Below, piece after piece: positions 1 through 10,000 of a DNA stretch of 64,000 bases. The notes beneath the pieces are model-generated. The model saw only the letters and a program-made list of their open reading frames with translations, did no database searches and was not told the DNA's origin. Position 1 is the first letter of the stretch; every line of letters begins with the position of its first letter. Source of the stretch: Gp13-AA77 sp035949375 (GTDB lineage: Bacteria; Acidobacteriota; Terriglobia; UBA7540); the NCBI GenBank assembly GCA_035949375.1, contig DASZIG010000036.1:12681-76680 (forward strand), written 5' to 3'. Position numbers and translations under genes: made by a program.

Positions 1-230
1 GGTCCTTCCGGCCGCGTAAGGCACAGGAGTTCGAGGACTGACACATGCGTTTGCTGATTCTAAAAGACATAGTGGGTTCGTTCCCAGTTTAAGGCTGTTT
101 TTTTCGCGCTTCTTCCAACGCTTCGCCCTTCCACGCGCGTAAAGCCCAGGAGTTCGAAAACTGACACATACGTTTGCTGATTCTAAATGACATAGTGGGT
201 TCGTTCCTCACTTTAAGCCCTTTTTCTCCC
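1..230. repeat. Two tandem copies of a ~123-bp repeat
   Basis: Two adjacent units about 123 bp apart share long near-identical blocks. The segment at 13-102 matches 136-226, including the core TTGCTGATTCTAAA at 51-64 and 174-187, followed in both by a near-identical stretch ending in TAGTGGGTTCGTTCC. The first unit may begin before the window. A short inverted copy of the core lies at 32543-32577. Nothing in these 230 bases looks like a gene: short open frames here merely translate the repeat. The array lies just downstream of trpA, so it could mark the operon end or be an intergenic repeat family. Confidence 0.75.
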
Positions 231-235
231 GCCTT

Positions 236-1039
236 TCAACCCGTTTTCAACCAAGACACGAAGTCGCGCACTGGCGGAGCCCCTCCGGCGGGATACCGCT
301 CTTCGATGGCATGGACGACAGCGCTGCCCACCACCGCCGCCTCCGCCAGGGACTGCACCGCCCGCACCTGTGCCGGCGTGGAGACTCCGAAGCCGACTGC
401 GAGCGGCAGACCGGTGAAGCGCCGCGCACGCTCGACCAGCGGCTGCACCGCTGCCGACAGGTCTTGACGCTCGCCGGTGACGCCGGTGCGCGAAACTAGG
501 TAAAGAAATCCGGTCGAGGCCGCGGCCACGCGTTCGACGCGCTCGTCGGTGGAAGTCGGCGAGGCCAGGAACACCGTGTCGAGACGATGGCTGCGCATGA
601 CGGCAATGTAATCGCCGGCCTCCTCGGGTGTCAGATCGACGATCAGCGCGCCGTCGGCTCCCGCGCGGCTCGCGTCCCGGGCGAAGTTCTCGATGCCATA
701 TTGAAGCACGGGATTGAAATAGGTGAAAAGCACGATGGGCGCGCGCAGATTCCGGCGCCACAGCGGCAGCCGCTCGAGCGCTTTGCGCAGGGTGGCGCCG
801 CCGCGCACGGCCCGCTCGGAAGCGCGCTGGATGACGGGACCATCGGCGAGTGGATCGGAGAACGGAATGCCGAGCTCGATCACGTCCGCACCGCCTTGAT
901 CGACGGCTTCGAGCAGACCGCCGGTGGCATCAAGCGAGGGATCGCCGGCGGTGAGGTAGATGACGAGCCCCTTTTCGCCGCGCTCACGGAGATCGCGGAA
1001 GCACGCGGCCAATCTCGAAGTGGTAGCGATCGAATCCAT
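236..1039 (-). CDS. trpA: Tryptophan synthase alpha chain
   Basis: TrpA (267 aa) cleaves indole-3-glycerol phosphate to indole and glyceraldehyde 3-phosphate and passes indole to TrpB in the cytoplasm. The TIM-barrel signatures are present: YLTAGDPS near the N-terminus, then ELGIPFSDPLADGP carrying the catalytic Glu and Asp, and the phosphate-binding GFGVSTPAQV late in the chain. The ATG at 1039 gives the usual length (MDSIATTSR...). The frame stays open upstream to 1156, but that extension reads through a dispersed repeat and has no TrpA homology. Unusually, it is separated from trpB by a hicBA toxin-antitoxin pair, so transcription may come from the trp promoter, from hicBA, or from its own site. 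Confidence 0.96.
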   Translation of the reverse strand: MDSIATTSRLAACFRDLRERGEKGLVIYLTAGDPSLDATGGLLEAVDQGGADVIELGIPFSDPLADGPVIQRASERAVRGGATLRKALERLPLWRRNLRAPIVLFTYFNPVLQYGIENFARDASRAGADGALIVDLTPEEAGDYIAVMRSHRLDTVFLASPTSTDERVERVAAASTGFLYLVSRTGVTGERQDLSAAVQPLVERARRFTGLPLAVGFGVSTPAQVRAVQSLAEAAVVGSAVVHAIEERYPAGGAPPVRDFVSWLKTG

Positions 1040-1068
1040 CGACCATGTCCCGGTATACTCTGCGACCT

Positions 1069-1106
1069 CTGTGGTAGAAGCTTTCACCACAGAGCACACG
1101 GAGAAG
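1069..1106. repeat. Imperfect palindrome, probably a decayed copy of a widespread dispersed element
   Basis: CTGTGGTAGAAG pairs with CTTTCACCACAG (1069-1092), giving a 7-bp perfect outer stem and an imperfect inner stem. It continues as a CACCACAGAGCACACGGAG-type sequence. Stretches of the type TTCACCACAGAGNCACAGAG are a well-known dispersed intergenic repeat in many bacterial genomes; this assignment is from memory. It occupies the 144-bp gap between hicA and trpA and could fold in the transcript just before trpA. Confidence 0.5.
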
Positions 1107-1183
1107 GGCCCTCCTGCCACACCGGCAACCGTGAGGTTAACCGTCGAGGTGACCATCGCGTCCGCCCTGGCGGAGCAAGCTCT

Positions 1184-1408
1184 CTATAGGAGCTGAAGAA
1201 AGGCTTTGACGTCGAGCCGCGCCGCTTTGAGGATGTGAGCAAGAGTCGAACGTTTGACGGGCCGATGGGCCGGCACGGTCTTCAGCAACTCCTCGCCCAG
1301 CCTCTTCTGCAGCCGCAAGTGGCTTCCACGCTGCCGCACGAAGGTCCAACCATCCCGCTGCAGAGCCCGCACGGCCCGCTCATACGAAAGGCTCGGGACC
1401 TTGCTCAC
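1184..1408 (-). CDS. hicA: HicA-type mRNA interferase toxin
   Basis: This 74-aa protein has the HicA/YcfA double-stranded-RNA-binding-like fold. The N-terminus reads LSYERAVRALQRDGW, followed by a QRGSHLRLQK block in which His30 matches the catalytic histidine of the family. The C-terminal half has the usual VPAHRPVKRSTLAHILKAA pattern. HicA toxins cleave mRNA ribosome-independently and are neutralised by HicB. It overlaps the upstream hicB by 4 bp, so translation is probably coupled. The pair lies on the trp strand between trpB and trpA, which is an odd place for a toxin-antitoxin module. Confidence 0.9.
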   Translation of the reverse strand: MSKVPSLSYERAVRALQRDGWTFVRQRGSHLRLQKRLGEELLKTVPAHRPVKRSTLAHILKAARLDVKAFLQLL

Positions 1409-1608
1409 AACTCGATCTCTTGCACCAAAGCGTGTTCGGAGGTAACAAGATCGTCCTCTACGGGCTCCAGGTAAAGGTCAATAGCCTCCTGGATGTTGGC
1501 CGGCGCCTCTTCGGCGCTGTCGCCTTCGCTGATGCACCCTGGTAGCGCTGGAACGTTTACGGTGTAGCCTCCGTCCTCGCTGGGCTCTAGTACAACGCGG
1601 AGTTTCAT
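1405..1608 (-). CDS. hicB: HicB-type antitoxin
   Basis: This 67-aa protein has the degenerate RNase H-like HicB fold. It starts MKLRVVLEPSEDGGYTVNVP and continues with PALPGCISEGDSAEEA, the hallmark of the family, then an amphipathic helix (IQEAIDLYLE). It has no C-terminal DNA-binding domain, so it is a short HicB and self-repression is not evident. It probably binds and inhibits HicA, whose start codon overlaps its stop. Only 47 bp separate it from the trpB stop codon, and no convincing promoter is seen there, so read-through from trpB is likely. Confidence 0.9.
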   Translation of the reverse strand: MKLRVVLEPSEDGGYTVNVPALPGCISEGDSAEEAPANIQEAIDLYLEPVEDDLVTSEHALVQEIEL

Positions 1609-1655
1609 TGTCAGGTGACCTCGCTACTCAGTCTAGCACGCTGTATGCGGGGCGA

Positions 1656-2855
<1,200 letters not shown>

Positions 2856-2876
2856 CCGAGAATCGAGCACCCCCGA

Positions 2877-2922
2877 CCCCTCCTTATCCAAGGAGGGGAG
2901 CAACTCCTCCTTGTCCAGGAAG
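2877..2922. repeat. Dispersed palindromic (REP-like) repeat in the trpF-trpB gap
   Basis: CCCCTCCTT, a 4-base loop and AAGGAGGGG form a perfect 9-bp stem at 2877-2898. A weaker related palindrome (CTCCTTGTCCAGGAAG) follows at 2907-2922. On the minus strand the palindrome continues with a CGGGGGTG block, as it does in the second copy at 40639-40670. In the trp transcript the hairpin sits 22-43 bases before the trpB start codon, so it could affect RNA stability or trpB translation. There is no U-run, so it is not a classical terminator. Confidence 0.8.
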
Positions 2923-2928
2923 GGCGAT

Positions 2929-3591
2929 TTACTTCCTCGCCCGGTCATCATCAACCGGCGCCAGGTCCTGATCAACCTCGCGCACGGCCGCGAAGAACGC
3001 TCGCAGCCTGAACTCGTCCTTGACGCCCGGGCTTGATTCCACGCCGCTCGCCACATCGACGGCGTATGGCCGCACCTGCCGGATCGCCTCGGCCAGGTTC
3101 TCCGGCGTGAGGCCGCCTGCCAGAATCACGCGGGCGTACCGGGCGGCCTCGCGGGCCTTCGCCCAGTCGATCGTCTGGCCCGTGCCGCCCTTGAGGTCCG
3201 GGTGAAACGCGTCCAGCAAGAACGCAGCAGCTTCGAGCGTCTTCAAAGTCCCGGGCTCGAAGTTCCGGTCAACGGCTACGGCGCGAATCAGCGGATACGG
3301 CCAGCGGAAGCCGTTCGCGCTCTCGGGGAATCGCGGCCCGTGAAGCTGAATCGTGTTCACACCCGCTTCGCGTGCCACGTCCAGCACATGCCCTGCGTCC
3401 GTCTCGTCCGCGAAGACGCCTATCGTCATTACCAAGGGCGCCACGCCGCGGATGATCTCCCGTGCCGACTCGGGCGCGATGTAGCGCGGCGAGGGCGGGT
3501 AAAAATTGAACCCCAACGCTGAAGCCCCGAGCTCCACCGCGAGTTCAGTGTCTTCAACGCGTGTGAGCCCGCAAATTTTGACTCTCGTCAT
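2929..3591 (-). CDS. trpF: Phosphoribosylanthranilate isomerase
   Basis: TrpF (220 aa) isomerises N-(5'-phosphoribosyl)anthranilate to CdRP, the step before TrpC. The N-terminal VKICGLTRVED motif carries the catalytic Cys, and the LDAFHPDLKGGTG segment carries the general-acid Asp region. ILAGGLTPENLAEAI and VDVASGVESSPGVKD are the C-terminal phosphate-binding motifs. The ATG at 3591 overlaps the trpC end by 38 bp, so the two genes are tightly coupled. A 73-bp gap with a palindromic repeat separates it from trpB. Confidence 0.96.
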   Translation of the reverse strand: MTRVKICGLTRVEDTELAVELGASALGFNFYPPSPRYIAPESAREIIRGVAPLVMTIGVFADETDAGHVLDVAREAGVNTIQLHGPRFPESANGFRWPYPLIRAVAVDRNFEPGTLKTLEAAAFLLDAFHPDLKGGTGQTIDWAKAREAARYARVILAGGLTPENLAEAIRQVRPYAVDVASGVESSPGVKDEFRLRAFFAAVREVDQDLAPVDDDRARK

Positions 3592-4396
3592 CGGCGTAGG
3601 TTCCCGGCGAGCGTGTCAGCAATTCAGCCAGCGCCTGCCCCGGATTGGCCTCGGTGATCAGCCGCTCGCCGATCAGCGCGGCGTCGAAACCGGCCGCCTT
3701 CAACCTCGTCAGGTCAGCCGCGGTGCCGATGCCGCTCTCGCTCACCGTCAGGACGCCGGCGGGTATGCTCGCCCGAAGGCGCAACGAGGTTTCCAGATTC
3801 ACCTCAAACGTGCGCAGATCGCGATTGTTCACGCCCACGATGCGCGCGCCGGCCGCGACCGCGCGGCCGACCTCTTCATCGCTGTGAACCTCGACGAGTG
3901 CGGCCAACTCCAGGCCGTTCGCGAGCTCAATCAACCCGCGAAGCTCCGAATCGCTCAGGATCGTGACGATCAGCAGGAGCGCATCGGCCCCGGCGGCCTC
4001 GGATTCGTATACCTGGTAGGGTTCGAGAATGAAGTCCTTGCGCAGCACGGGGAGGCTGACGGCTTCGCGAGCTTCTTCGAGGTCGCCGAGGGAACCCTTG
4101 AAGAATCGCTCCTCCGTCAGCACGGAGAGCGCCACCGCCCCGGCCGCCTCGTAGCCGGGGGCGATTTCGCGCGGGCGGTAATCGGTCCGCAGCACACCTC
4201 GCGAAGGCGATGCCTGCTTCATCTCGGCGATCACGCCAAGGCCCGGCATCGCGAGAGCTGCAGCAAAGTCACGCCGCTCTGAGGCCCACTCCATTCGCTG
4301 TGCCGCCGCCTCACGGACGCGGTCCAGCGGAACCTCGGCTTTCCTGATTTCAAGGCGGGCCCGGCAAGCGGCGACGATGTCGTCCAGAATAGTCAT
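3554..4396 (-). CDS. trpC: Indole-3-glycerol phosphate synthase
   Basis: TrpC (280 aa) closes CdRP to indole-3-glycerol phosphate. The N-terminus MTILDDIVAACRARLE is typical. VIAEMKQASPSRG holds the catalytic Lys and substrate-binding residues; LRKDFILEPYQVYES, VGVNNRDLRTFEV and ESGI follow in family order. The C-terminal ~20 residues lie in the region that overlaps trpF and look unconserved. It is the first trp gene in this cluster; trpE, trpG and trpD are not in the window. The 175 bp upstream hold an inverted repeat, and no clear ribosome-binding site precedes the ATG. Confidence 0.96.
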   Translation of the reverse strand: MTILDDIVAACRARLEIRKAEVPLDRVREAAAQRMEWASERRDFAAALAMPGLGVIAEMKQASPSRGVLRTDYRPREIAPGYEAAGAVALSVLTEERFFKGSLGDLEEAREAVSLPVLRKDFILEPYQVYESEAAGADALLLIVTILSDSELRGLIELANGLELAALVEVHSDEEVGRAVAAGARIVGVNNRDLRTFEVNLETSLRLRASIPAGVLTVSESGIGTAADLTRLKAAGFDAALIGERLITEANPGQALAELLTRSPGTYADDESQNLRAHTR

Positions 4397-4405
4397 GGGA
4401 AAGCC

Positions 4406-4566
4406 GGAGTCAGGAGGCAGGAGTCAGGAGGCAGAATGAGCTTTCGACCGAGTTACGTTCGTAGCCTGCAATCCTGTCGCGAGCCCGGAGTTTCAATCTT
4501 GTCGCAGCCCTGAATCCAGGGCCTTGTCTCTGACTTCTGTCTCCTGACTCCTGTCTCCTGCCTACT
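4406..4566. repeat. Inverted short-repeat pair between the VKOR fusion gene and trpC
   Basis: The left arm (4406-4434) is built from GGAGTCAGGAGGCA units. The right arm (4538-4566) is its reverse complement at about 25 of 29 positions (CTCCTGACTCCTGTCTCCTG type). About 100 bases separate the arms, so a long hairpin is possible. CAGGAGTCAGGAG-type short repeats are common intergenic elements in several phyla. The element fills the gap upstream of trpC and is a candidate attenuation or boundary structure, but no trp leader peptide was recognised. Confidence 0.7.
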
Positions 4567-4571
4567 GATGT

Positions 4572-6134
4572 CTACTTCTCCACCGGCAGGCCGGCCTTCT
4601 GCCACCCGCTCAAGCCGTCCTGGTATACCTTCACCTTGGCGTAGTCGTAGCCCCGGCTTAGCAACATTCGAGCCCCGGCACGGCTCACCGCGCAGGCGTC
4701 CGAAGCGCCGCCTTTACCGCCTTCGTAGAGCACCAGCGTCTTGTCTTTGGGAAGGGCGGTCCCGTCGGTCTCGATCTTCTCGACCGGGACGTTGACGGCG
4801 GCCGGCAGATGGCCGTCCTTGAATTGCGCCGGCGGGCGGACGTCGATCAGCACGGGCTTCGAGGGCAAAAGCTGTTGGATCTCGGCGGTGTGAATGAGAG
4901 CGGGCTGCTGCTTCTTCAATTCATCCGGTGTGCACGTGAGTTCCGACTGCGACGCGAATGCCGGAGCCGTGCTGCCGAACGATCCCAAGCCGCCGTCGCC
5001 CGGGGTTGAGCCGGCCGAAGCTGACGGGCCGCCCGATGCCGGGCCGGCTGCGGCGGCGAGTTGCTGGTTCACGGCCTGAAGGATCGGATCGAGACTCGTG
5101 TTCAGGAATTTCTGATGGTTGACGAAGAATGTGGGAGTGCCCTTCACGCCCACGGCCTTGCCGTCGTCCAAGTCGCTCTGAACCCGAGCCTTGATCGCGC
5201 CGCTCGCGAGGCAGCCGTCAAACTGTTTCATGTCGAGGCCGAGCTCGGAAGCGTAGCGGTCGAGCGCCGGCTCACTCAGATCGTCCTGCTCCTCGTAGAA
5301 CTTTCGCTCGGCTTCCCAGAACTTGCCCTGCTCCGCGGCACACTCGCTCGCCTCCGCCGCCGTCTCAGCGTAGGGATGGATCTCGACCAGGGGGAATTGC
5401 CGGAAGACGAAGCGGATTCGATTACCGTATTGACCCAGCATCTCCGCGACCTGGGGGGCCACTCGCCCGCATCCCGGACACTCGAAATCTCCAAACTCAA
5501 CCACGGTGACCGGGGCGCTGAGATTCCCGGTAGCGTGGCTGTCTGGCCGCACGAGCCGTTCGTCAAGAATCTGCTGCGAAACGGCGGCCCCCGTCCCAGG
5601 GTCCTCGAGCGGGCGGCTGATCAGATACTTGAATGCCGGCACTTCGATTACCGCCATCAGCACCACAACCAGCACGAATCGCTTGCGCAGCCGGAACCGG
5701 CCGCTCTCACTGTCGGACTCAGGCGAGCGCAGATCGGCCAGGGACAGCAAAAAGATCAGGGTGATAATCACGGCGGAGCCCAGACACCAGGCACACCAGG
5801 CGTGGATCACGAAGCCTTCGAGGTAGGTGAGATACAGCGAGAAGGCGAATCCCCCGCCCGCGATGGCGACGACGGTCGCCTGCGCCGAGCGCCGTAGAGC
5901 CGGCGCCGCAAGCCAGGCCTCGAACAGCACCGCGAGGAAGAGCACCCCGTACATCAGCACGCCGTAGTCAGGGGTCGGATGTCCCCCGAAGGATGCATAA
6001 CGGCTGGCACGCACCACGTCGCAGCCTACGCCCAGGCACACCAGGGGATGGTTGGGCGAGGTGTACACCCAGTGGAGATAGACGGCGTCAAAAAAGCCCG
6101 CCAGAATCAGGATGAGCAGCAACACCTTGCGCAT
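4572..6134 (-). CDS. VKOR-DsbA-rhodanese fusion, thiol-redox membrane protein
   Basis: The 520-aa product joins three domains. Residues 1-135 form a four-helix VKOR domain with the Cys33/Cys38 pair and the quinone-side CAWC (114-117). A further membrane helix lies near 152-170. Residues ~195-360 are a DsbA-like thioredoxin fold with CPGC (219-222) and the cis-Pro motif KGTPTF. Residues ~410-520 are a rhodanese fold (LIDVRPPAQFKDGHLP). VKOR reoxidises the periplasmic disulfide-forming domain and passes electrons to quinone. In the rhodanese part the usual active-site Cys after LVLY is Glu471, so sulfurtransferase activity is unlikely. The start at 6134 was chosen because the helix begins there and a GCGGGGGT stretch precedes it. 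Upstream on the same strand is mscL. Confidence 0.9.
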   Translation of the reverse strand: MRKVLLLILILAGFFDAVYLHWVYTSPNHPLVCLGVGCDVVRASRYASFGGHPTPDYGVLMYGVLFLAVLFEAWLAAPALRRSAQATVVAIAGGGFAFSLYLTYLEGFVIHAWCAWCLGSAVIITLIFLLSLADLRSPESDSESGRFRLRKRFVLVVVLMAVIEVPAFKYLISRPLEDPGTGAAVSQQILDERLVRPDSHATGNLSAPVTVVEFGDFECPGCGRVAPQVAEMLGQYGNRIRFVFRQFPLVEIHPYAETAAEASECAAEQGKFWEAERKFYEEQDDLSEPALDRYASELGLDMKQFDGCLASGAIKARVQSDLDDGKAVGVKGTPTFFVNHQKFLNTSLDPILQAVNQQLAAAAGPASGGPSASAGSTPGDGGLGSFGSTAPAFASQSELTCTPDELKKQQPALIHTAEIQQLLPSKPVLIDVRPPAQFKDGHLPAAVNVPVEKIETDGTALPKDKTLVLYEGGKGGASDACAVSRAGARMLLSRGYDYAKVKVYQDGLSGWQKAGLPVEK

Positions 6135-6293
6135 TCGACCCCCGCCTGAAGGCTTAGACCGCCGGACCCGCGGCCATCGCGACGGCTGAAAGTTGAACTG
6201 TTTTTCAGGCCGGGCGCGCGGGACTTTAAACAGTCCCACAGTAACTATGGTAGCAGATCGACCGAGTCCGGTTGCTTCGCGGAACGGCGCTTT

Positions 6294-6737
6294 TCAAGCT
6301 GCGCTCAATTGCGAAGTGCAATTCGGGCAGCGCGTGGCGGCAATCGGAATACTCATTTTGCAGAAGGTGCAGTCCTTGGTACTGGGCGGCAGCGCCGGCG
6401 GCTTCGGCAAGAAGCGATTCACCCACTTGATGAGCACGAAGACGGCAAAGGCTACGATCAGGAATTCGATGATGGTATTCAGGAAAGTGCCGTAGTTGAT
6501 CGTTACGACGTGGGCCGCCTTGGCGTCAGCAAGCGTGTCAAAGTGTTGCCGGGACAAGGGCAGAAACAACGTGGAGAAGTCAACGCGGCCGAGGATCATC
6601 CCGATGGGAGGCATGATCATGTCATTCACCAGCGAGGTGACGATCTTGCCGAAGGCCGCGCCAATGATAATACCGACCGCCATATCCAGCACGTTGCCAC
6701 GCATAACGAAGGCCTTGAACTCTTTGAACATAGTCAT
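6294..6737 (-). CDS. mscL: Large-conductance mechanosensitive channel with C-terminal zinc ribbon
   Basis: MscL (147 aa) opens under membrane tension to release solutes during osmotic downshock. The N-terminus (FKEFKAFVMRGNVLDMAVG) and TM1 (IIIGAAFGKIVTSLVND) match the family strongly. TM2 is FLIVAFAVFVLIKWVNR. The tail is unusual: instead of a simple amphipathic helix it ends CTFCKMSIPIAATRCPNC, a four-cysteine zinc-ribbon. AAGGAGA sits immediately upstream of the ATG at 6737 at good spacing. The frame on the opposite strand is open throughout but is a shadow. Confidence 0.95.
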   Translation of the reverse strand: MTMFKEFKAFVMRGNVLDMAVGIIIGAAFGKIVTSLVNDMIMPPIGMILGRVDFSTLFLPLSRQHFDTLADAKAAHVVTINYGTFLNTIIEFLIVAFAVFVLIKWVNRFLPKPPALPPSTKDCTFCKMSIPIAATRCPNCTSQLSAA

Positions 6738-7010
6738 TCTCCTTCAAGGTGTCTTGCGATCCTCGGCGCCACAGTTCCGCAATCGCCGCCGGTCCGTTCA
6801 TCGGGGCTCTCCGCGCCCAAGCAGCTAATCCTAGTGTCCTTTCACCAGCAGGTCAACCGCAGGGAGGCGCCACAGAATGCGTGGAGTGGATTCACGCCGT
6901 CGCGGAAATCACGGTGGCTCGCGAAAGAGTTTCGGCATGGCAAAAAGACCGCAGCACCGAGCGGGCCCGCCCCTGAGCAATGTTCGAGTCAAATGTTATA
7001 CTTCGCTGCT

Positions 7011-10000
7011 ATGTTCAAATCATCTTTACGCAACATCCGGATGGTGACTCTCGCTCTGGCCGTTCTTGGGGCGGGCGGCGTCGCAATTCGCACGGGCTTG
7101 GGCGCGCAGGGCAGCTCGCGCCGGTTTGATCCCAGTCTTTTTGCGGGACTGAAGTGGCGGCTGATTGGTCCGTTTCGCGGCGGACGCGCCATCACGGCGG
7201 CGGGCGTCCCCGGACAGCCGGATACCTACTACTTCGGCGCCGTGGGCGGTGGCGTGTGGAAGACCACCGACAGCGGCCTCGTCTGGCGTCCGATCTTTGA
7301 CAGCCAGCCGATCGCCTCGATCGGCGCCATCGCCGTGGCGCCGTCGGACCCGAATGTGATCTACGTGGGCACGGGCGAGGCCGACATTCGCTCCGACACC
7401 TCTTTTGGCAACGGAGTCTACAAGTCGACCGATGCCGGGCGCACGTGGCAGCATATCGGCCTCGACGAGACGCGCGCCATCGGCCGCATTCTGATCGATC
7501 CGCGCGATCCGAACGTGGTCCTGGTGGCCGCGCTCGGGCATCCGTTCGGCCCGAACCCGGAGCGCGGAGTCTTCCGGTCGACGGACGGCGGCCGCACCTG
7601 GAATAAGGTTCTTTACAAGGACGAAAACACCGGCGCCGTCGATCTAGCCGCCGATCCCGAGACGGGGCATACCGTATACGCGTCGCTATGGCAGGCGCGA
7701 CGGCCGCCCTGGAGCGTCTACGGACCCATCGAAGGCCCTGGCGGCGCGCTGTACAAATCCACCGACTCCGGCGCAACCTGGACCGAACTGCACAACGGGC
7801 TTCCCTCCGGCTCCCTGCATCGCATCGGCGTCGCGGTGGCGCAAGGGGGAAACCGCGTCTATGCCCTGATCGATACCGAGCAGGCTGAGACTCGCGGCCT
7901 TTACCGGTCGGATGACGCCGGAGCGAGTTGGAAGCACGTCACCGCCGACCCGCGCATCGACGGCCGGGCGTGGTATTTCAGCGGCGTCACCATTGATCCC
8001 AAGGATCCGGACAAAGTGTACGTGGCCAACACCGCGCTCTACCGCTCCACGGACGGCGGCGCCAATTTTACGCCCCTCAAGGGCGCGCCCGGTGGCGATG
8101 ACTACCACTTTCTCTGGATCAACCCTCTGGACCCGCAGCGCATGATCCTGTCGAGCGACCAGGGCACAGTGGTCAGCGTTGACGGCGGTGACACCTGGAG
8201 CTCCTGGTACAACCAGCCCACGGCGCAGCTCTATCACGTGGCCACGGACAATCAATTCCCTTACCACGTCTACGGCGCGCAGCAGGACTCGGGCAGCGTG
8301 GAGGTGGCGAGCCGCACGGATTCCATGTCGATCAGCTTCCGCGACACCTGGGCCACGGCCGGCGGCGAAGGCGGCTACATGGCGCCCGACCCGGCCCACC
8401 CGGACATCGTGATCGGCGGCGACACCTATGGCGGCATCGACCGCCTGTGGAAGAGCACGCACCAGGCCCAGAACATTTCTCCGGCCATCGGCACCACGCC
8501 CAATTTCGGCGGCGGTGGCGGCTGCAACGCCGGCAATGGATTCCGTTTCACCTGGACTTCGCCCATCGTTTTCTCGATGAAAGATCCGCGGGCGCTCTAC
8601 TTCAGTTCGCAGGTTCTCTGGAAAAGCCTGGACGACGGCACGAGCTGGGAGACCATCAGCGCCGACCTGACCCGGCCCGCGGCCGGTGCGCAGCCGGCGC
8701 CCGGGGCCGGGCCGGCGGATTTCACCAAGGTGACGGGCTGCGGCGTGATCTATGCCGTCGCACCGTCGCCGCTCCAGGCCGACGAGATCTGGGCTGGCAC
8801 CGACGACGGCCTGATCCAGTTGACCGTGGATGGCGGTAAGACATGGAAGGACGTAACCCCGCCCGCCGTCGGCCCCTGGAGCACGGTAAGCCTGATCGAG
8901 GCTTCGCACTTTGACGCCGGGGCGGCCCACGCGGCCATCGACCGCCATACCCTGGATGACTACGCGCCCCACATCCTGCGCACGCACGACTACGGCCGCA
9001 CCTGGCAGGAGGCGAACTCCGGGCTGCCGCCCGACGGATCGGTCCACGTCGTGCGCGAAGACCCGACGCGCCGAGGCTTGCTGTTCGCAGGCACCGATAC
9101 CGGTGTGTTTGTCTCTTTCGACGATGGCGGACAATGGCAGGGTCTGCAGTTGAATCTTCCGGCCGCGCCCGTCCACGATCTCGTGGTTCACGGCGCCGAC
9201 CTGGTGATTGCGACGCACGGGCGTTCCTTCTGGATTCTCGATGACATCGAGCCGCTTCGGGAGCTGAACGGCGAGATTGCCGACTCGGAGGCGTATCTCT
9301 TCAAACCTGAGGCGGCGGTGCGGCTACGTCCACGTCCGTTTGAAGGCACACCGCTGCCCGTCGAGGAGCCGAGCGCGCAGAATCCACCGCTCGGGGCCGT
9401 GCTCGACTATGCGCTGAAGCCGGAGCCACAAAGCGAGATCGAGCTCGAGATCCTGGACGCGCAAGGCAAGCTCGTCCGCCGGTATTCGACCGCCGACCTG
9501 GCCCCGCGTCCGCAGCGGACGCCGGTGGTGACCAGTAATTGGCTGGCGCAGCCCGGCGTCCTTACGAAGAAGGAGGGCCTGAACCGCTTCGTTTGGGACC
9601 TGCGCTACGCGCCCCCAACCGGGGGCGGCGGTGGCGGGTTCTTCTCACCGCGGAGCCCGATGGTGTTGCCCGGCGAATACCGGGTGCTCCTGACGGTGAA
9701 CGGTCACAACTACGAGCAACCGCTTCGCGTTGAACTTGACCCGCGCGTGAAGACGCCGCTTGCCGACATCGTGCATCAGTTCACGTTCGAGCAGGAAGTG
9801 ATCAGCGCCTCGGCCAACGCGCGGAGCCTGACCACGGCGGCACGCGACCTCAATGCCAAACTTGCCGGGCTCGAGAAGCCGATGGCCGCCAAGCCTGAGA
9901 CGGCGGCGATCGCCCGGGCCATGCAAGCGCTCGAGGCGAAACTCTCTTCCTTCGCCGGCGAGAGCGGAGCGGGAGCGCCGGGCGGTTCGGGGTCCGCTAA

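Noticed and set aside
4397..4571. trp leader peptide and attenuator upstream of trpC
   Set aside because: No short frame with Trp codons was recognised; the region is explained by an inverted short-repeat pair.
6309..7010. Upstream open extension of the sortilin-like gene
   Set aside because: It is antisense to mscL, has no signal peptide or homology, and the signal peptide is found at the later ATG (about 7011).
7686..9218. Long open frame on the minus strand opposite the BNR protein
   Set aside because: High-GC antisense artefact with no recognisable domains; the plus-strand gene has clear BNR motifs.
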